DNA from: Sulfurimonas sp.
GTDB lineage: Bacteria > Campylobacterota > Campylobacteria > Campylobacterales > Sulfurimonadaceae
Assembly (NCBI GenBank): GCA_027063295.1
Contig: JAMORZ010000106.1
Span: forward strand, 1-9,614
DNA: 9,614 nt
Direction of reading: 5' to 3'
Of the stretch, positions 1 through 6,979 are shown piece after piece; position 1 is the stretch's first letter; every line of letters begins with the position of its first letter. Under the pieces are notes generated by a model. It was not told the origin of the DNA. It ran no database searches and saw only the letters and a program-made list of their open reading frames with translations. Position numbers and translations under genes: made by a program.

Positions 1-329
1 TCTTTACCAAATGATGAAAATCCCCAAAAATAGTTTGTGTAACTATCAATAAAATCATCATAAGATGCTGGCATATCAGCTCTTCCAGCTTCAACATCCA
101 ATTTAACTGCTGAACCAATCTCTGCTGTAAAAGTTCCATATGGCTTAACACCCTTTTCCCATGCAATGAGACCTGCTGGGTTAAAATAGAGTGCTGAAGT
201 GTTGTTAGCGATCGCAGTAAATGCTCCACCCATCGCTCTTGCTTTTGTTCCTGGAGCAGTACCAAGTGCATCTGCCATAACTACCGTTGACAATCCTGCA
301 GCTGCCGCAAGAAGTACTATCTTTTTCAT
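1..329 (-). CDS. Outer-membrane beta-barrel protein (FadL/PorV-like), N-terminal fragment cut by the left edge
   Basis: About 109 residues are visible; the C-terminus is beyond the left edge. The protein begins MKKIVLLAAAAGLSTVVMA, a typical Sec signal peptide with probable cleavage after Ala19. It is followed by KARAMGGAFTAIANNTSALY and then FNPAG (residues 29-53), the N-terminal signature shared by the FadL/OmpP1 and PorV/PorQ-type barrels, where an 'RAMGGA...A..N..A.Y.NPAG' segment forms the start of the barrel. The start is supported by an AAGGAT-type Shine-Dalgarno about 7 bases upstream. By family it should sit in the outer membrane, where FadL proteins move hydrophobic compounds and PorV proteins act as shuttles or structural barrels; the fragment cannot decide between them. 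It is separated from the operon by 78 bases and its composition looks more GC-rich and alanine-rich than its neighbours, so it is probably an independent transcription unit. Confidence 0.75.
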   Translation of the reverse strand, partial: MKKIVLLAAAAGLSTVVMADALGTAPGTKARAMGGAFTAIANNTSALYFNPAGLIAWEKGVKPYGTFTAEIGSAVKLDVEAGRADMPASYDDFIDSYTNYFWGFSSFGK

Positions 330-367
330 TTCCTATCCTTTTTTATTATTGCATAAATTTTAACATT

Positions 368-395
368 AGTATACTTGTATTAATATAAATACAGG
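368..395 (-). promoter_or_regulatory. Possible promoter and AT-rich dyad in the gap before the outer-membrane barrel gene
   Basis: The 330-407 gap holds a TATACT hexamer on the minus strand (368-373), five of six matches to a sigma-70 -10 box and about 38 bases before the barrel start codon. There is no convincing -35 at 17 bases, as is common in Campylobacterota. Just upstream, 376-393 form a perfect dyad TGTATT-N6-AATACA, which could be an operator overlapping the promoter spacer, or a weak hairpin at the end of the operon. No U-run follows the hairpin, so a standard intrinsic terminator is not supported. Nothing else is seen in this gap. Confidence 0.3.
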
Positions 396-407
396 TTTAC
401 TTTTTAT

Positions 408-755
408 TTACTCTTTTACAACCCAAAGATATAAAACACCATGAGTATCAGTATAGCGATCTTTTACATATACTTTGAAGGTATTTTGGCTTGCTATTTG
501 TGTTTTAGTTGATGTGTGTGACTCCATACCTTTATGACTTGTTTGTGTTTGTGTTTTGATAGTAAGATTCGTAGCATGAGAGAGCTCAGCTTTTGCCTGC
601 ATCAATGCTGCTCTATACTTGATCTCATCTGGGTAGTTTTTAGCACAGATACCAACAACTCCCATTATTGTATGGTTTTGCGTTGGATCATCGATCCATG
701 ATGGCTGTGCCATAAGTGCTGTTAGCATTGCAACTAAGAAAAGTAGTTTTCTCAT
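408..755 (-). CDS. Exported LPP20-family protein (last gene of the operon)
   Basis: A 115-residue protein with a Sec signal peptide (residues 1-16, MRKLLFLVAMLTALMA, likely cleavage before Gln17). The mature part starts with QPSWIDDP, carries AALMQAKAELSHATNL (residues 49-64) and ends with DRYTDTHGVLYLWVVK. This order, 'P.W..DP', an alanine-rich helix 'A...AKAEL', then a closing 'D.y.D..G..Y.w' strand, is the pattern of LPP20-family proteins (Helicobacter Lpp20, Campylobacter FlgP), which are envelope proteins of Campylobacterota. Many family members are lipoproteins, but there is no lipobox cysteine here; the only cysteine is Cys37. An excellent AAGGAG Shine-Dalgarno (761-766) lies inside the preceding gene, and the start overlaps that gene's stop as ATGA, so the two are translationally coupled. 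A role as a periplasmic or outer-membrane accessory of the FGE-like protein is inference from context. Confidence 0.7.
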   Translation of the reverse strand: MRKLLFLVAMLTALMAQPSWIDDPTQNHTIMGVVGICAKNYPDEIKYRAALMQAKAELSHATNLTIKTQTQTSHKGMESHTSTKTQIASQNTFKVYVKDRYTDTHGVLYLWVVKE

Positions 756-2617
756 CTTAACTCCTTAACAAGACGGAAACCTGTTGATGGCCCAAGTCTG
801 TATTTTGTAATGATTGGCTCTAGTGAGTAGTGTGTTGAGCCTATACTTCTTGTTCTGTTGTTGTAGCGACACAACTCTCTAACATTTCCACACATATCAT
901 AAAGTCCTACAGGATTTGCTTGTAGTGACGCAACTTTCATCACCTCAAAATCGTACTTACTTTGTGGGATATTTTCATACTTCATATACTCATCTGTATT
1001 TCCCCAACAATACTTTTGCTTGCTATCAAGAGTTGCTATGTAGCTCCACTCATGACATTTTGGTAGTCTATACTTAAACTTAGCACTTTTTTTGTTGAGT
1101 TTTTCTATAAACTTTTTTATCGACTCTGTTGTAATACATGTAACAGGATAGTTTTTCCCTTTGACCATAGGGCAATGCTCTACGATCGAATTACGACGCA
1201 TAAACTTAAAAAACATTCCCTGTGTGATCTCTTTTTCAGCTATATAAAGAGGTTTTCTATTCCCTTTTACATTTATCTTGATAAATTTCATCTTTAGAAG
1301 TTTATCTTTGTTGACACCTTTTACAAAGTTCTTATAGAGTACATCTTCATCAAAAGAGACTTGAAAACGCACTAACACTCCAAGTGTATCTTTATCGTAG
1401 TAAAGCTCTAATGTAGCATTTTCATAAAGTGGTCTTGTTTGTATGTTCACCTGTGTATGTTTATACTCAGATGATGTAAGCTTTTCGTTTGATGATACAG
1501 CATAGATCTTACTTGCTCTTTCTAACTCTTTTACAATCTCTTTGAGGATAACATCAACAGCATACTCATACTTGATGTTTGGCAACTCTCTTAGGTAGAT
1601 AATCGTTTTTATATTATTTATCTCCTCTTGTTCTTTCATCTTTGCTTTGATCTTTTGTTGAATCTCTTTGAGATTTTTACTTTGAGGGTAGTTTTCAAAC
1701 AGTTTTGTTGCATTTGTTACATAGTATTGGATATCTTGTCCCGACTTCTCTCTTGCTTTTGCATACAACTCAGTTGCTAAACGGTAGTTGATAAGATTTT
1801 CACCCGACTTTTTCAAAATCTTCTCTTGTGCATCGGAAGGGAGAGTTTGTATAAACTCTTTTAGTTCATTTTCAATACCAAGATTTAAAAAATCTATCGA
1901 AACAATATTGTTAGTTTGGGAAACTGCTTCGCTTTTTTGACTATAGTACTTCTCGTGAAGTTTAAAAGGGTAAAATTTTACAGCACTCACACCAGACATC
2001 TCTACATAATCTTTTGTAAAAAGGCGTTTGTTTGCAAAACTATTGTTGTGGTTTTTCTCAATCGTTCCATACATACTGATCTCTATCTCTTCTGAGATGA
2101 TATGAGCATCGCTTAACTTTTGAATATACTTTGTATTTGAGAGACCATATTTTTTTAAGATAGTATCTGTAAGTTTGTTCATCATAGCATCGAGTGCTTC
2201 ATCTTCATCATCACGAAACTTCAAGATATACACAAAGTCAAGTGGAATACTGATGTTGCTATACTGTGCCAAAACAGACTTTGCAACAACAGGACGAAGG
2301 TTTTGTTGTGTTACTTCTTCTATTGGAAGTGTGAGAATATACTCTAAATCCTTGAGCATTTTGAGTTGATCTTCTAACTTTTTATGCTTTGCTTGTTTAT
2401 CTTGACTGATCGTTGTTGAGAGTGTTTCAGACTTACTCAACTCCTCTTTGTATGCCTGTTCAACCTGATCTTTTGGCTTTTTCTCTTTAAAGAGTTTTTT
2501 GACAATAACAGGAGAGACAAGTTTGTTATAGACATTTTGAACATCTTGTGTGTTAAGTTTTACATCGAGTGCGTATGCACTAAAAAAAACAAAAGATATG
2601 AGGAATAAACTTTTCAT
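752..2617 (-). CDS. Exported protein with C-terminal FGE/SUMF1-like domain, probably non-catalytic (TagR-like)
   Basis: 621 residues with a Sec signal peptide (1-16, cleavage before Leu17), so it acts in the periplasm. Residues 40-100 are lysine/glutamate-rich and helical; 263-338 look like paired helices (TPR-like spacing); 361-440 look beta-rich; none of this N-terminal part is recognised. Residues 444-621 match the formylglycine-generating-enzyme fold: EITQGMFFKFM, YRLPKCHEW (516-524), CWGN (537-540), NPVGLYDMCGNVREL (568-582) and GFRLV (613-617). The FGE catalytic cysteines normally lie just after the 'GGS' motif; here that region (591-610, SIGST...) has no cysteine, so the domain is probably a binding module. 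All six cysteines (482, 494, 521, 537, 576, 583) are in this domain, which would allow disulfides. Periplasmic FGE-like proteins beside ABC permeases include TagR of the type VI TagQRST module; GldK/GldJ of gliding bacteria are another precedent. An ATGA overlap couples it to the lipoprotein gene, and an AAGGG site precedes the start. Confidence 0.75.
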   Translation of the reverse strand: MKSLFLISFVFFSAYALDVKLNTQDVQNVYNKLVSPVIVKKLFKEKKPKDQVEQAYKEELSKSETLSTTISQDKQAKHKKLEDQLKMLKDLEYILTLPIEEVTQQNLRPVVAKSVLAQYSNISIPLDFVYILKFRDDEDEALDAMMNKLTDTILKKYGLSNTKYIQKLSDAHIISEEIEISMYGTIEKNHNNSFANKRLFTKDYVEMSGVSAVKFYPFKLHEKYYSQKSEAVSQTNNIVSIDFLNLGIENELKEFIQTLPSDAQEKILKKSGENLINYRLATELYAKAREKSGQDIQYYVTNATKLFENYPQSKNLKEIQQKIKAKMKEQEEINNIKTIIYLRELPNIKYEYAVDVILKEIVKELERASKIYAVSSNEKLTSSEYKHTQVNIQTRPLYENATLELYYDKDTLGVLVRFQVSFDEDVLYKNFVKGVNKDKLLKMKFIKINVKGNRKPLYIAEKEITQGMFFKFMRRNSIVEHCPMVKGKNYPVTCITTESIKKFIEKLNKKSAKFKYRLPKCHEWSYIATLDSKQKYCWGNTDEYMKYENIPQSKYDFEVMKVASLQANPVGLYDMCGNVRELCRYNNRTRSIGSTHYSLEPIITKYRLGPSTGFRLVKELR

Positions 2618-3288
2618 CTAAGCCCTTTTACTTTTGAATTGTATGTAGGCGAGATCCTGTTTGTATCTAGCCTTTGCTTCTCTTGATTTATCTCTTTTCT
2701 CATAAATCTATCGACATCTTGGATGTTATCATAGTTGTTTAGATACTCAAAACTCATATATGATTCATCATTCTCTTTCATAGGTTTGTGCCAAAAAACA
2801 AAATATCTTTGCATATTTGATACTCTTTTTTTATCATCTTCTATGATAATATTGAGTTTAAATTTCACTTCACCATGAAGAAGATAGATATGGGGAACAT
2901 TAAACTTTATCAACAACTCTCTACGTACAGAATCCCAAAAATAATCTGAATGATCAACAAGTACTCTATCTATATTAAGATGAAGATTTTCACTTAACTT
3001 AACCTCGTGAACATATTTTACTGAAGGCATCGAGATCGTATAGAGGATATCATTGCCAGGTTCAATAAGCATAGTTCCAATAACTTTTGAGTTTTGATTT
3101 AGTGCGATCTTAGCTATAGGGTGAATAGAGTTTTCATAGTTTTTTCTATCAAGAATAATCTTGTACTCTTTTTCTGTATATGCTTTTCCTGTTTTTGGAT
3201 TTACATTTGATTGTGATCCAGCACACCCTGCCATAATAAACATGACAACACTAACAAGGAGAGTCTTATAGATATCTATTGTTTTCAT
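2614..3288 (-). CDS. Predicted outer-membrane lipoprotein, family not recognised (TagQ-like by position)
   Basis: 224 residues. The N-terminus MKTIDIYKTLLVSVVMFIMAGC is a lipoprotein signal: charged start, hydrophobic core, lipobox M-A-G-C with acylated Cys22. Residue +2 is Ala, not Asp, so sorting to the outer membrane is expected. The linker after the cysteine (SQSNVNPKTGKAYTEKEYK) leads into a body with alternating predicted strands (residues 60-170), including KVIGTMLIEPGN, EVKFKLNIIIEDD and QRYFVFWHKP, and a charged C-terminal helix around 195-210 (RFMRKEINQEKQR). No family motif is recognised. The start has an AGGAAC Shine-Dalgarno about 6 bases upstream and lies inside the end of the preceding gene (23-base overlap). 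Sitting between the ABC ATPase and the FGE-like gene, it has the place that lipoprotein TagQ has in TagQRST loci; the similarity is one of context and signal type only. Confidence 0.7.
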   Translation of the reverse strand: MKTIDIYKTLLVSVVMFIMAGCAGSQSNVNPKTGKAYTEKEYKIILDRKNYENSIHPIAKIALNQNSKVIGTMLIEPGNDILYTISMPSVKYVHEVKLSENLHLNIDRVLVDHSDYFWDSVRRELLIKFNVPHIYLLHGEVKFKLNIIIEDDKKRVSNMQRYFVFWHKPMKENDESYMSFEYLNNYDNIQDVDRFMRKEINQEKQRLDTNRISPTYNSKVKGLR

Positions 3289-3730
3289 TGATCGTTCCTG
3301 TTTCCATAAAAAGCTTTAATATTTTGTCTGAGAGCATCTCTGAGAGATATTTCTCAAGTTGTTTGTTATATCTTACACTACTATTTTTTGAAGTATTTGT
3401 CCCATCAGCGATAAATAAACGTACTAAGATAGAGCGTGCACCCTTTTTGTACTCTAAAAGGATAAGTGCTTCACTTTGGTTGTCCAAAGCAACCCCTTTG
3501 AGGTACTCAAAACCCTTTTGAGCATAGTTTCTTTTAAAGTCAGCCGAAATATTTGGTAGTATCTTGATCTGAATATCCTCTTTGAAGTACGACAACTCTT
3601 TTTGAAGCTCCATTTTAAGACTATCCATAGTTTCAACACTTAAAAGATTTGTTCTATCAGGTATCGCTATAACCGTGATGTTTTGAGCAAAAGTAAGCAT
3701 TGCAAAACAGAGCAATAGTATATATCTCAT
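3266..3730 (-). CDS. Small exported periplasmic protein with a CsgG/TolB-N-like layout, family not recognised
   Basis: 154 residues with a short Sec signal peptide (MRYILLLCFAMLTFA, cleavage before Gln16). The mature protein starts with a strand ITVIAIPDR, followed by a helix (31-50), a strand IQIKILPN (53-60), a helix through about 84, the strand SEALILLEYKK (86-96), the strand ILVRLFIADGT (101-111) and a final amphipathic helix (121-141). This beta-alpha-beta order, with 'A...L..EY' then 'vrLfiaDG', resembles the fold layout of CsgG/TolB N-terminal/LpoB-like periplasmic proteins, but I cannot name a family. A strong AAGGAG Shine-Dalgarno (3738-3743) lies in the tail of the ATPase gene one base away, so expression is tied to the transporter. 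The ATPase and this protein are probably made in related amounts; a role as periplasmic partner of the permeases is inferred. Confidence 0.65.
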   Translation of the reverse strand: MRYILLLCFAMLTFAQNITVIAIPDRTNLLSVETMDSLKMELQKELSYFKEDIQIKILPNISADFKRNYAQKGFEYLKGVALDNQSEALILLEYKKGARSILVRLFIADGTNTSKNSSVRYNKQLEKYLSEMLSDKILKLFMETGTINENNRYL

Positions 3731-3731
3731 C

Positions 3732-4475
3732 TTATAACTCCTTTGTTGTTAAGATTTGGTTTTCTATCTCTAAGATTTTTGGTTCTGGCATCAAAGAGAG
3801 CATCGGTTCCCAGTGTGTGATAAAAATCAACCCTTTTGGCTTCTCATCAGAGAGTGTAAAATCATAAAATCTCTCCCATAGTACCTCTTTTGTTTTATCT
3901 GGAAAGGAACGTAGCATCTCATCTGCCAAGATAAAAGGGGTATCTAGCATCAATGCTCGTGCCATAGAGACAATCTCTTTTTGTCCGTTTGAAAGCTCAT
4001 GAATGTTTCTTTTCTTATTAGAGCCTTTTTCATACATAAGGTTTCTCAATGAGAGCATATTTTCTTTTTTATTTGATCCATCTTCAAACTCAAACGTTTC
4101 CATAAGGCGTCCAAGTCTCTCTTTGATATTCGGCTGATTAGATGCAGCCGCTGGTAAAATAATGTTGTCTTCAACACTCAGGTGAGATATAAAATTGAAA
4201 TTTGAAAAAATCAAACTTATATACTTATGACGAAGGCTGTTTGCCTCATGCACAGATGTTATCTCATTTTTATCCCAAAAAACTTTACCTTGTGTAGGTG
4301 GTGTTAAGTATGAAAGTGCTTCATAAATAGTTGTCTTTCCTGTGCCAGAAGGTCCATAGATTAAGATATTTTCACCCTGTGTTACATGAAGGTTGATATC
4401 TTTTTGGAAAAGTGTTCCACCCTCTTTTTCGAGGTTAAATCCCTCTAGTGTTAATGTTACTTGATTGATACCCAT
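3732..4475 (-). CDS. LolD/MacB-class ABC transporter ATPase with altered Q-loop and D-loop (TagT-like)
   Basis: A cytoplasmic ATP-binding subunit, 247 residues from the chosen start. Walker A is GPSGTGKTT (41-49), the signature is LSNGQ (161-165, normally LSGGQ), Walker B is FILADE (181-186) with the catalytic Glu186, and the switch histidine is in FITHW (His221). Two features are unusual: the Q-loop glutamine, expected in an 'FQ.FNL' context, is Ser91 in IFSNFNF; and the LolD-like 'DEPTGNLD' is DEMLRSFPD. The helical subdomain is also stretched (127-157) and contains GSNKK twice. The start at 4475 is preferred over an in-frame ATG at 4487 because GGAGG lies 5 bases before it, while the upstream ATG has no ribosome site. 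The gene overlaps the preceding permease by 19 bases. It should power the two permeases upstream. TagT of type VI signalling, LolD and MacB are the closest functional classes; which one applies is not settled. Confidence 0.88.
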   Translation of the reverse strand: MGINQVTLTLEGFNLEKEGGTLFQKDINLHVTQGENILIYGPSGTGKTTIYEALSYLTPPTQGKVFWDKNEITSVHEANSLRHKYISLIFSNFNFISHLSVEDNIILPAAASNQPNIKERLGRLMETFEFEDGSNKKENMLSLRNLMYEKGSNKKRNIHELSNGQKEIVSMARALMLDTPFILADEMLRSFPDKTKEVLWERFYDFTLSDEKPKGLIFITHWEPMLSLMPEPKILEIENQILTTKEL

Positions 4476-5875
4476 AATCGCCTCCATAAGATATGCTCAA
4501 AAAGGAGTATAAGAACAACAAGTACAAGAAAACTGAAAAATACTCCCCAAAGATAAGAGATATCAAAGTATATTATCGTTTGATAATATTGTACAAATAT
4601 CTCATTGACTACCTGAAAACTTCTTGCAAGTGCAAAGTATGCAAAAAATGTAGCAACAATTGCCATCAAAAATACTATCTGTGTAAAAATAAGATTTTTT
4701 GAAGAGTATATCTTCATAAGATAGATATCTTTAGCAAAAAGATTATAAAAACGGATAAGTGCTATAACTAAAATAACAAAGATAAATAGTGTTATCATCC
4801 CTATGCTTGAGAGTAATAATTTCTCAACAAGATCATTACCCATAAGATTTAAAAGTAGCTCTTGTTTTGTGATATAAATATTTGTCGAATGATGTTTTTG
4901 AACATGATTATCATATAAGAATGCAAACTTACCCTCCTCTTGTGCTTGAGGAAACTTTTTAAGTGTATCCATATTGACAAAAAGGATATTTGAGAGCTCT
5001 ATATGTTTAGAGTTTTTATCGATAGGAAAATTAACCACATCACGAATAATCATTTTTATCTGTGTGTTATCTACACCAATACTATAATGTTGGCTCACAT
5101 GTTTAAAGTTGCTGATCTGGTTTGAGAGATAAACACTGCTAAGTGACTTGGCAACACGAGATCCAAACATAAGGGAAAAATAATTCTCAAGAGTTTTTTT
5201 GTATCTTGTAGTATAAATATCTTGTTTATTGTTAGTATCCATATCTAAAGTGCTTTGGCGACTCAGATGAAATGTATGCATATAGTATTTTACTATCTCT
5301 ATGAGGATATTATAAAACTCTTCACTATTGTGTTTTTGTGGACTAAACTCAAATATTGCATAACGGGAACGATCTCTTTTTAGACTAATAGCACTTGTAT
5401 GTCCAGCAAATGTGATCTGTAAATCTTTTTTATCCCCTTTAAGATCTCCAAGAGGTTGCGTTTTTATTTTCCATTTTGTTTTATTAGTTGAGTAGATCTT
5501 GAGCACTTTGAGATCTTTTTGATCTTGTCCATTTTTGATGGTGATTTTAAGCTCTTTTGAAAAATCAAACCCAAAAACAAAAACATCCTTTACGATGTAT
5601 GAGAGATCGTTTGCACTATCTCTAAAAGTTATTTTCTCTATACATTTATAGTTTCCCTGAAGTACTTCGGGTGCAACTTCAAGAGGCTCACCTTTTGGGC
5701 TTAAAACGATCTCTTGTGGAACAATACCAAACTTATACTCCATATAGTAGTCTTTATACTTAAACATATTAAGCAGATAAACAATTAGAAAAAAGCTCAC
5801 CGATAAAGAAAGTGTTAAAAGTATAAAGTTAATCTTATATGTTTTTAAAAAAGAAAAAAGTATTTTGAAATTCAT
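4457..5875 (-). CDS. FtsX/MacB-type ABC permease with large periplasmic domain (second permease, TagS-like)
   Basis: 472 residues with the four-helix layout of type VII ABC permeases: TM1 about 16-37, a long periplasmic domain (about 40-352), then TM2 357-375, TM3 395-417 and TM4 437-461. Between TM2 and TM3 the cytoplasmic loop AKDIYLMKIYSSKNLIFTQI occupies the place of the coupling helix that contacts the ATPase in MacB and LolC/E. The periplasmic part is basic and lysine-rich, with SPKGEPLEVAPEVLQG, an MDTNNKQDIYTTRYKKTLEN region and a strand-rich second half; it is about 100 residues longer than that of the partner permease. No family-specific motif is recognised beyond topology. It starts 2 bases after the stop of the first permease and lacks a clear Shine-Dalgarno (AAAGGG is about 13 bases away), suggesting coupled translation. 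Two unlike permeases plus one ATPase would form a LolCDE-style heterodimer; substrate or signal is unknown. Confidence 0.75.
   Translation of the reverse strand: MNFKILFSFLKTYKINFILLTLSLSVSFFLIVYLLNMFKYKDYYMEYKFGIVPQEIVLSPKGEPLEVAPEVLQGNYKCIEKITFRDSANDLSYIVKDVFVFGFDFSKELKITIKNGQDQKDLKVLKIYSTNKTKWKIKTQPLGDLKGDKKDLQITFAGHTSAISLKRDRSRYAIFEFSPQKHNSEEFYNILIEIVKYYMHTFHLSRQSTLDMDTNNKQDIYTTRYKKTLENYFSLMFGSRVAKSLSSVYLSNQISNFKHVSQHYSIGVDNTQIKMIIRDVVNFPIDKNSKHIELSNILFVNMDTLKKFPQAQEEGKFAFLYDNHVQKHHSTNIYITKQELLLNLMGNDLVEKLLLSSIGMITLFIFVILVIALIRFYNLFAKDIYLMKIYSSKNLIFTQIVFLMAIVATFFAYFALARSFQVVNEIFVQYYQTIIYFDISYLWGVFFSFLVLVVLILLFEHILWRRLWVSIK
4481..4485 (-). promoter_or_regulatory. Shine-Dalgarno GGAGG that decides the ATPase start
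   Basis: On the minus strand the sequence reads ATGGAGGCGATTATG. The GGAGG sits 5 bases before the second ATG (4475) and overlaps the first ATG (4487), which itself has no ribosome-binding sequence upstream. Translation from 4475 is therefore more likely, giving a protein four residues shorter that begins MGINQVTL. Confidence 0.7.
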
Positions 5876-5877
5876 AG

Positions 5878-6969
5878 CTATGTAAACACCCTTTTTCTCA
5901 TAGATTTTTCTACATACTTAAAAAGCCCTACCACAATAACGACACTTGATACAAATGCAAAAATGATTAGAGCATTTAAAGAGGTCAACATCTCTAAAGG
6001 AAGTCCTTGTACTACTTTTGCAACGATACTTTTGATATAGTATGCAACACTATAACTTAACCCTAAGATAGAGGATATATATAAAAATAAAAACGATATA
6101 AACACCATACCCAAACGCCAAAGGTTGACCCCATATCTCATCGCTAGAGTTGTAAAAAGTATATACTCATCGATAATACTTTTGAGCATCACAAAGATAG
6201 TTGTTATAATCAAGATAGTTGTTGTAAATAACACAACTTGAAATGCATTTTCTAAGATGGCGATAGAAGCTCTACTGAAAAGTGGTACTTTATCTCTCCA
6301 TAAAAATACATACTTGTATTTGCTAGAATAGAGTTCATACAACTCCTCTTCTGAGAGTTTATCTGAGTAAACAACACTATAACCAAACATAGAGTTGTAA
6401 AAAAGCTCATGTGCCAGATAATTTGGGATCAAAATCCACTCTGTCTCATCATGCATATCAAAAGGTTTGATATGAAAAAAATGGTAACTGTTGTCTTTGT
6501 AGCTTTTGAGATAAAGACCATCTTTATAATCTGAATGTAGCACCAATTTTGTATAGAACTCTCGGTTTATATAGATAGTATTTTCTTCATTTGCTATCTC
6601 GGTTTCATACTGTTGCAAAACAGGGGGAATATGCTCTTTAGAAAAGCTTCTTAAGCTGATATTTGCTGTTGTTTGTCCTTGCACTTTATCGTAAGAGTAT
6701 TCAAACTTACTCCAAATAATCTCAAAAATCTCTTTTTCATGAGTAACATTCTCCTCAAGAGGTTCAAGTTTTTTATTTGAAGTGTATAAAAAAACATTGG
6801 GATATACACTACGAAGTTTCTCAATAAAATAACTTTCATACGACGAGACCATCTCATTAAAAGAGAGAAGCACTATCATAGATAACACTAAAAGAGCCCA
6901 AGAGATATACTGCAAGGGATTTAGAGAGATATTTTTGATAAACCTCAGTGTAATCGAGAGATCATTCAT
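5878..6969 (-). CDS. FtsX/MacB-type ABC permease (first permease, TagS/LolC-like)
   Basis: 363 residues: TM1 about 20-39, a periplasmic domain of about 200 residues (41-240), TM2 244-262, TM3 286-311 and TM4 332-351, the usual FtsX/MacB/LolC topology. The loop after TM2, DEYILFTTLAMRYGVNLWRL (267-286), matches the place and flavour of the 'E...L.a.G.s...i' coupling region that is conserved in this class. The periplasmic domain has no cysteine and shows stretches such as TIYINREFYTKLVLHSDY and WILIPNYLAHELFY that look like strand-plus-helix elements; it is not a recognised MacB core motif by eye. The positive tail KSMRKRVF agrees with a cytoplasmic C-terminus. The start follows the stop of a small exported protein by 10 bases; the nearest AAGG is about 13 bases away, so the ribosome site is weak. 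Together with the neighbouring permease and ATPase it should make an inner-membrane mechanotransmission complex. Confidence 0.78.
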   Translation of the reverse strand: MNDLSITLRFIKNISLNPLQYISWALLVLSMIVLLSFNEMVSSYESYFIEKLRSVYPNVFLYTSNKKLEPLEENVTHEKEIFEIIWSKFEYSYDKVQGQTTANISLRSFSKEHIPPVLQQYETEIANEENTIYINREFYTKLVLHSDYKDGLYLKSYKDNSYHFFHIKPFDMHDETEWILIPNYLAHELFYNSMFGYSVVYSDKLSEEELYELYSSKYKYVFLWRDKVPLFSRASIAILENAFQVVLFTTTILIITTIFVMLKSIIDEYILFTTLAMRYGVNLWRLGMVFISFLFLYISSILGLSYSVAYYIKSIVAKVVQGLPLEMLTSLNALIIFAFVSSVVIVVGLFKYVEKSMRKRVFT

Positions 6970-6979
6970 CGTGCTATCG

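Noticed and set aside
374..395. Intrinsic terminator at the end of the operon
   Set aside because: The stem is only six A/T-dominated pairs and no U-run follows, so I list it only as a possible operator dyad.
2175..2369. Plus-strand frame with a serine run
   Set aside because: It is the complement of GAT/GAA codons in the FGE-like gene (DDEDEA region), so a compositional shadow.
752..2617. Active formylglycine-generating enzyme / sulfatase maturase
   Set aside because: The catalytic cysteine positions are empty and no sulfatase gene is in the window.
3279..3521. Plus-strand frame antisense to the 154-residue exported protein
   Set aside because: The opposite strand has a signal peptide, a strong Shine-Dalgarno and operon coupling; this frame has none.
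4493..4702. Plus-strand Lys/Tyr/Cys-rich frame
   Set aside because: Antisense to the TM segments of the second permease; low complexity, no supporting start signal or context.
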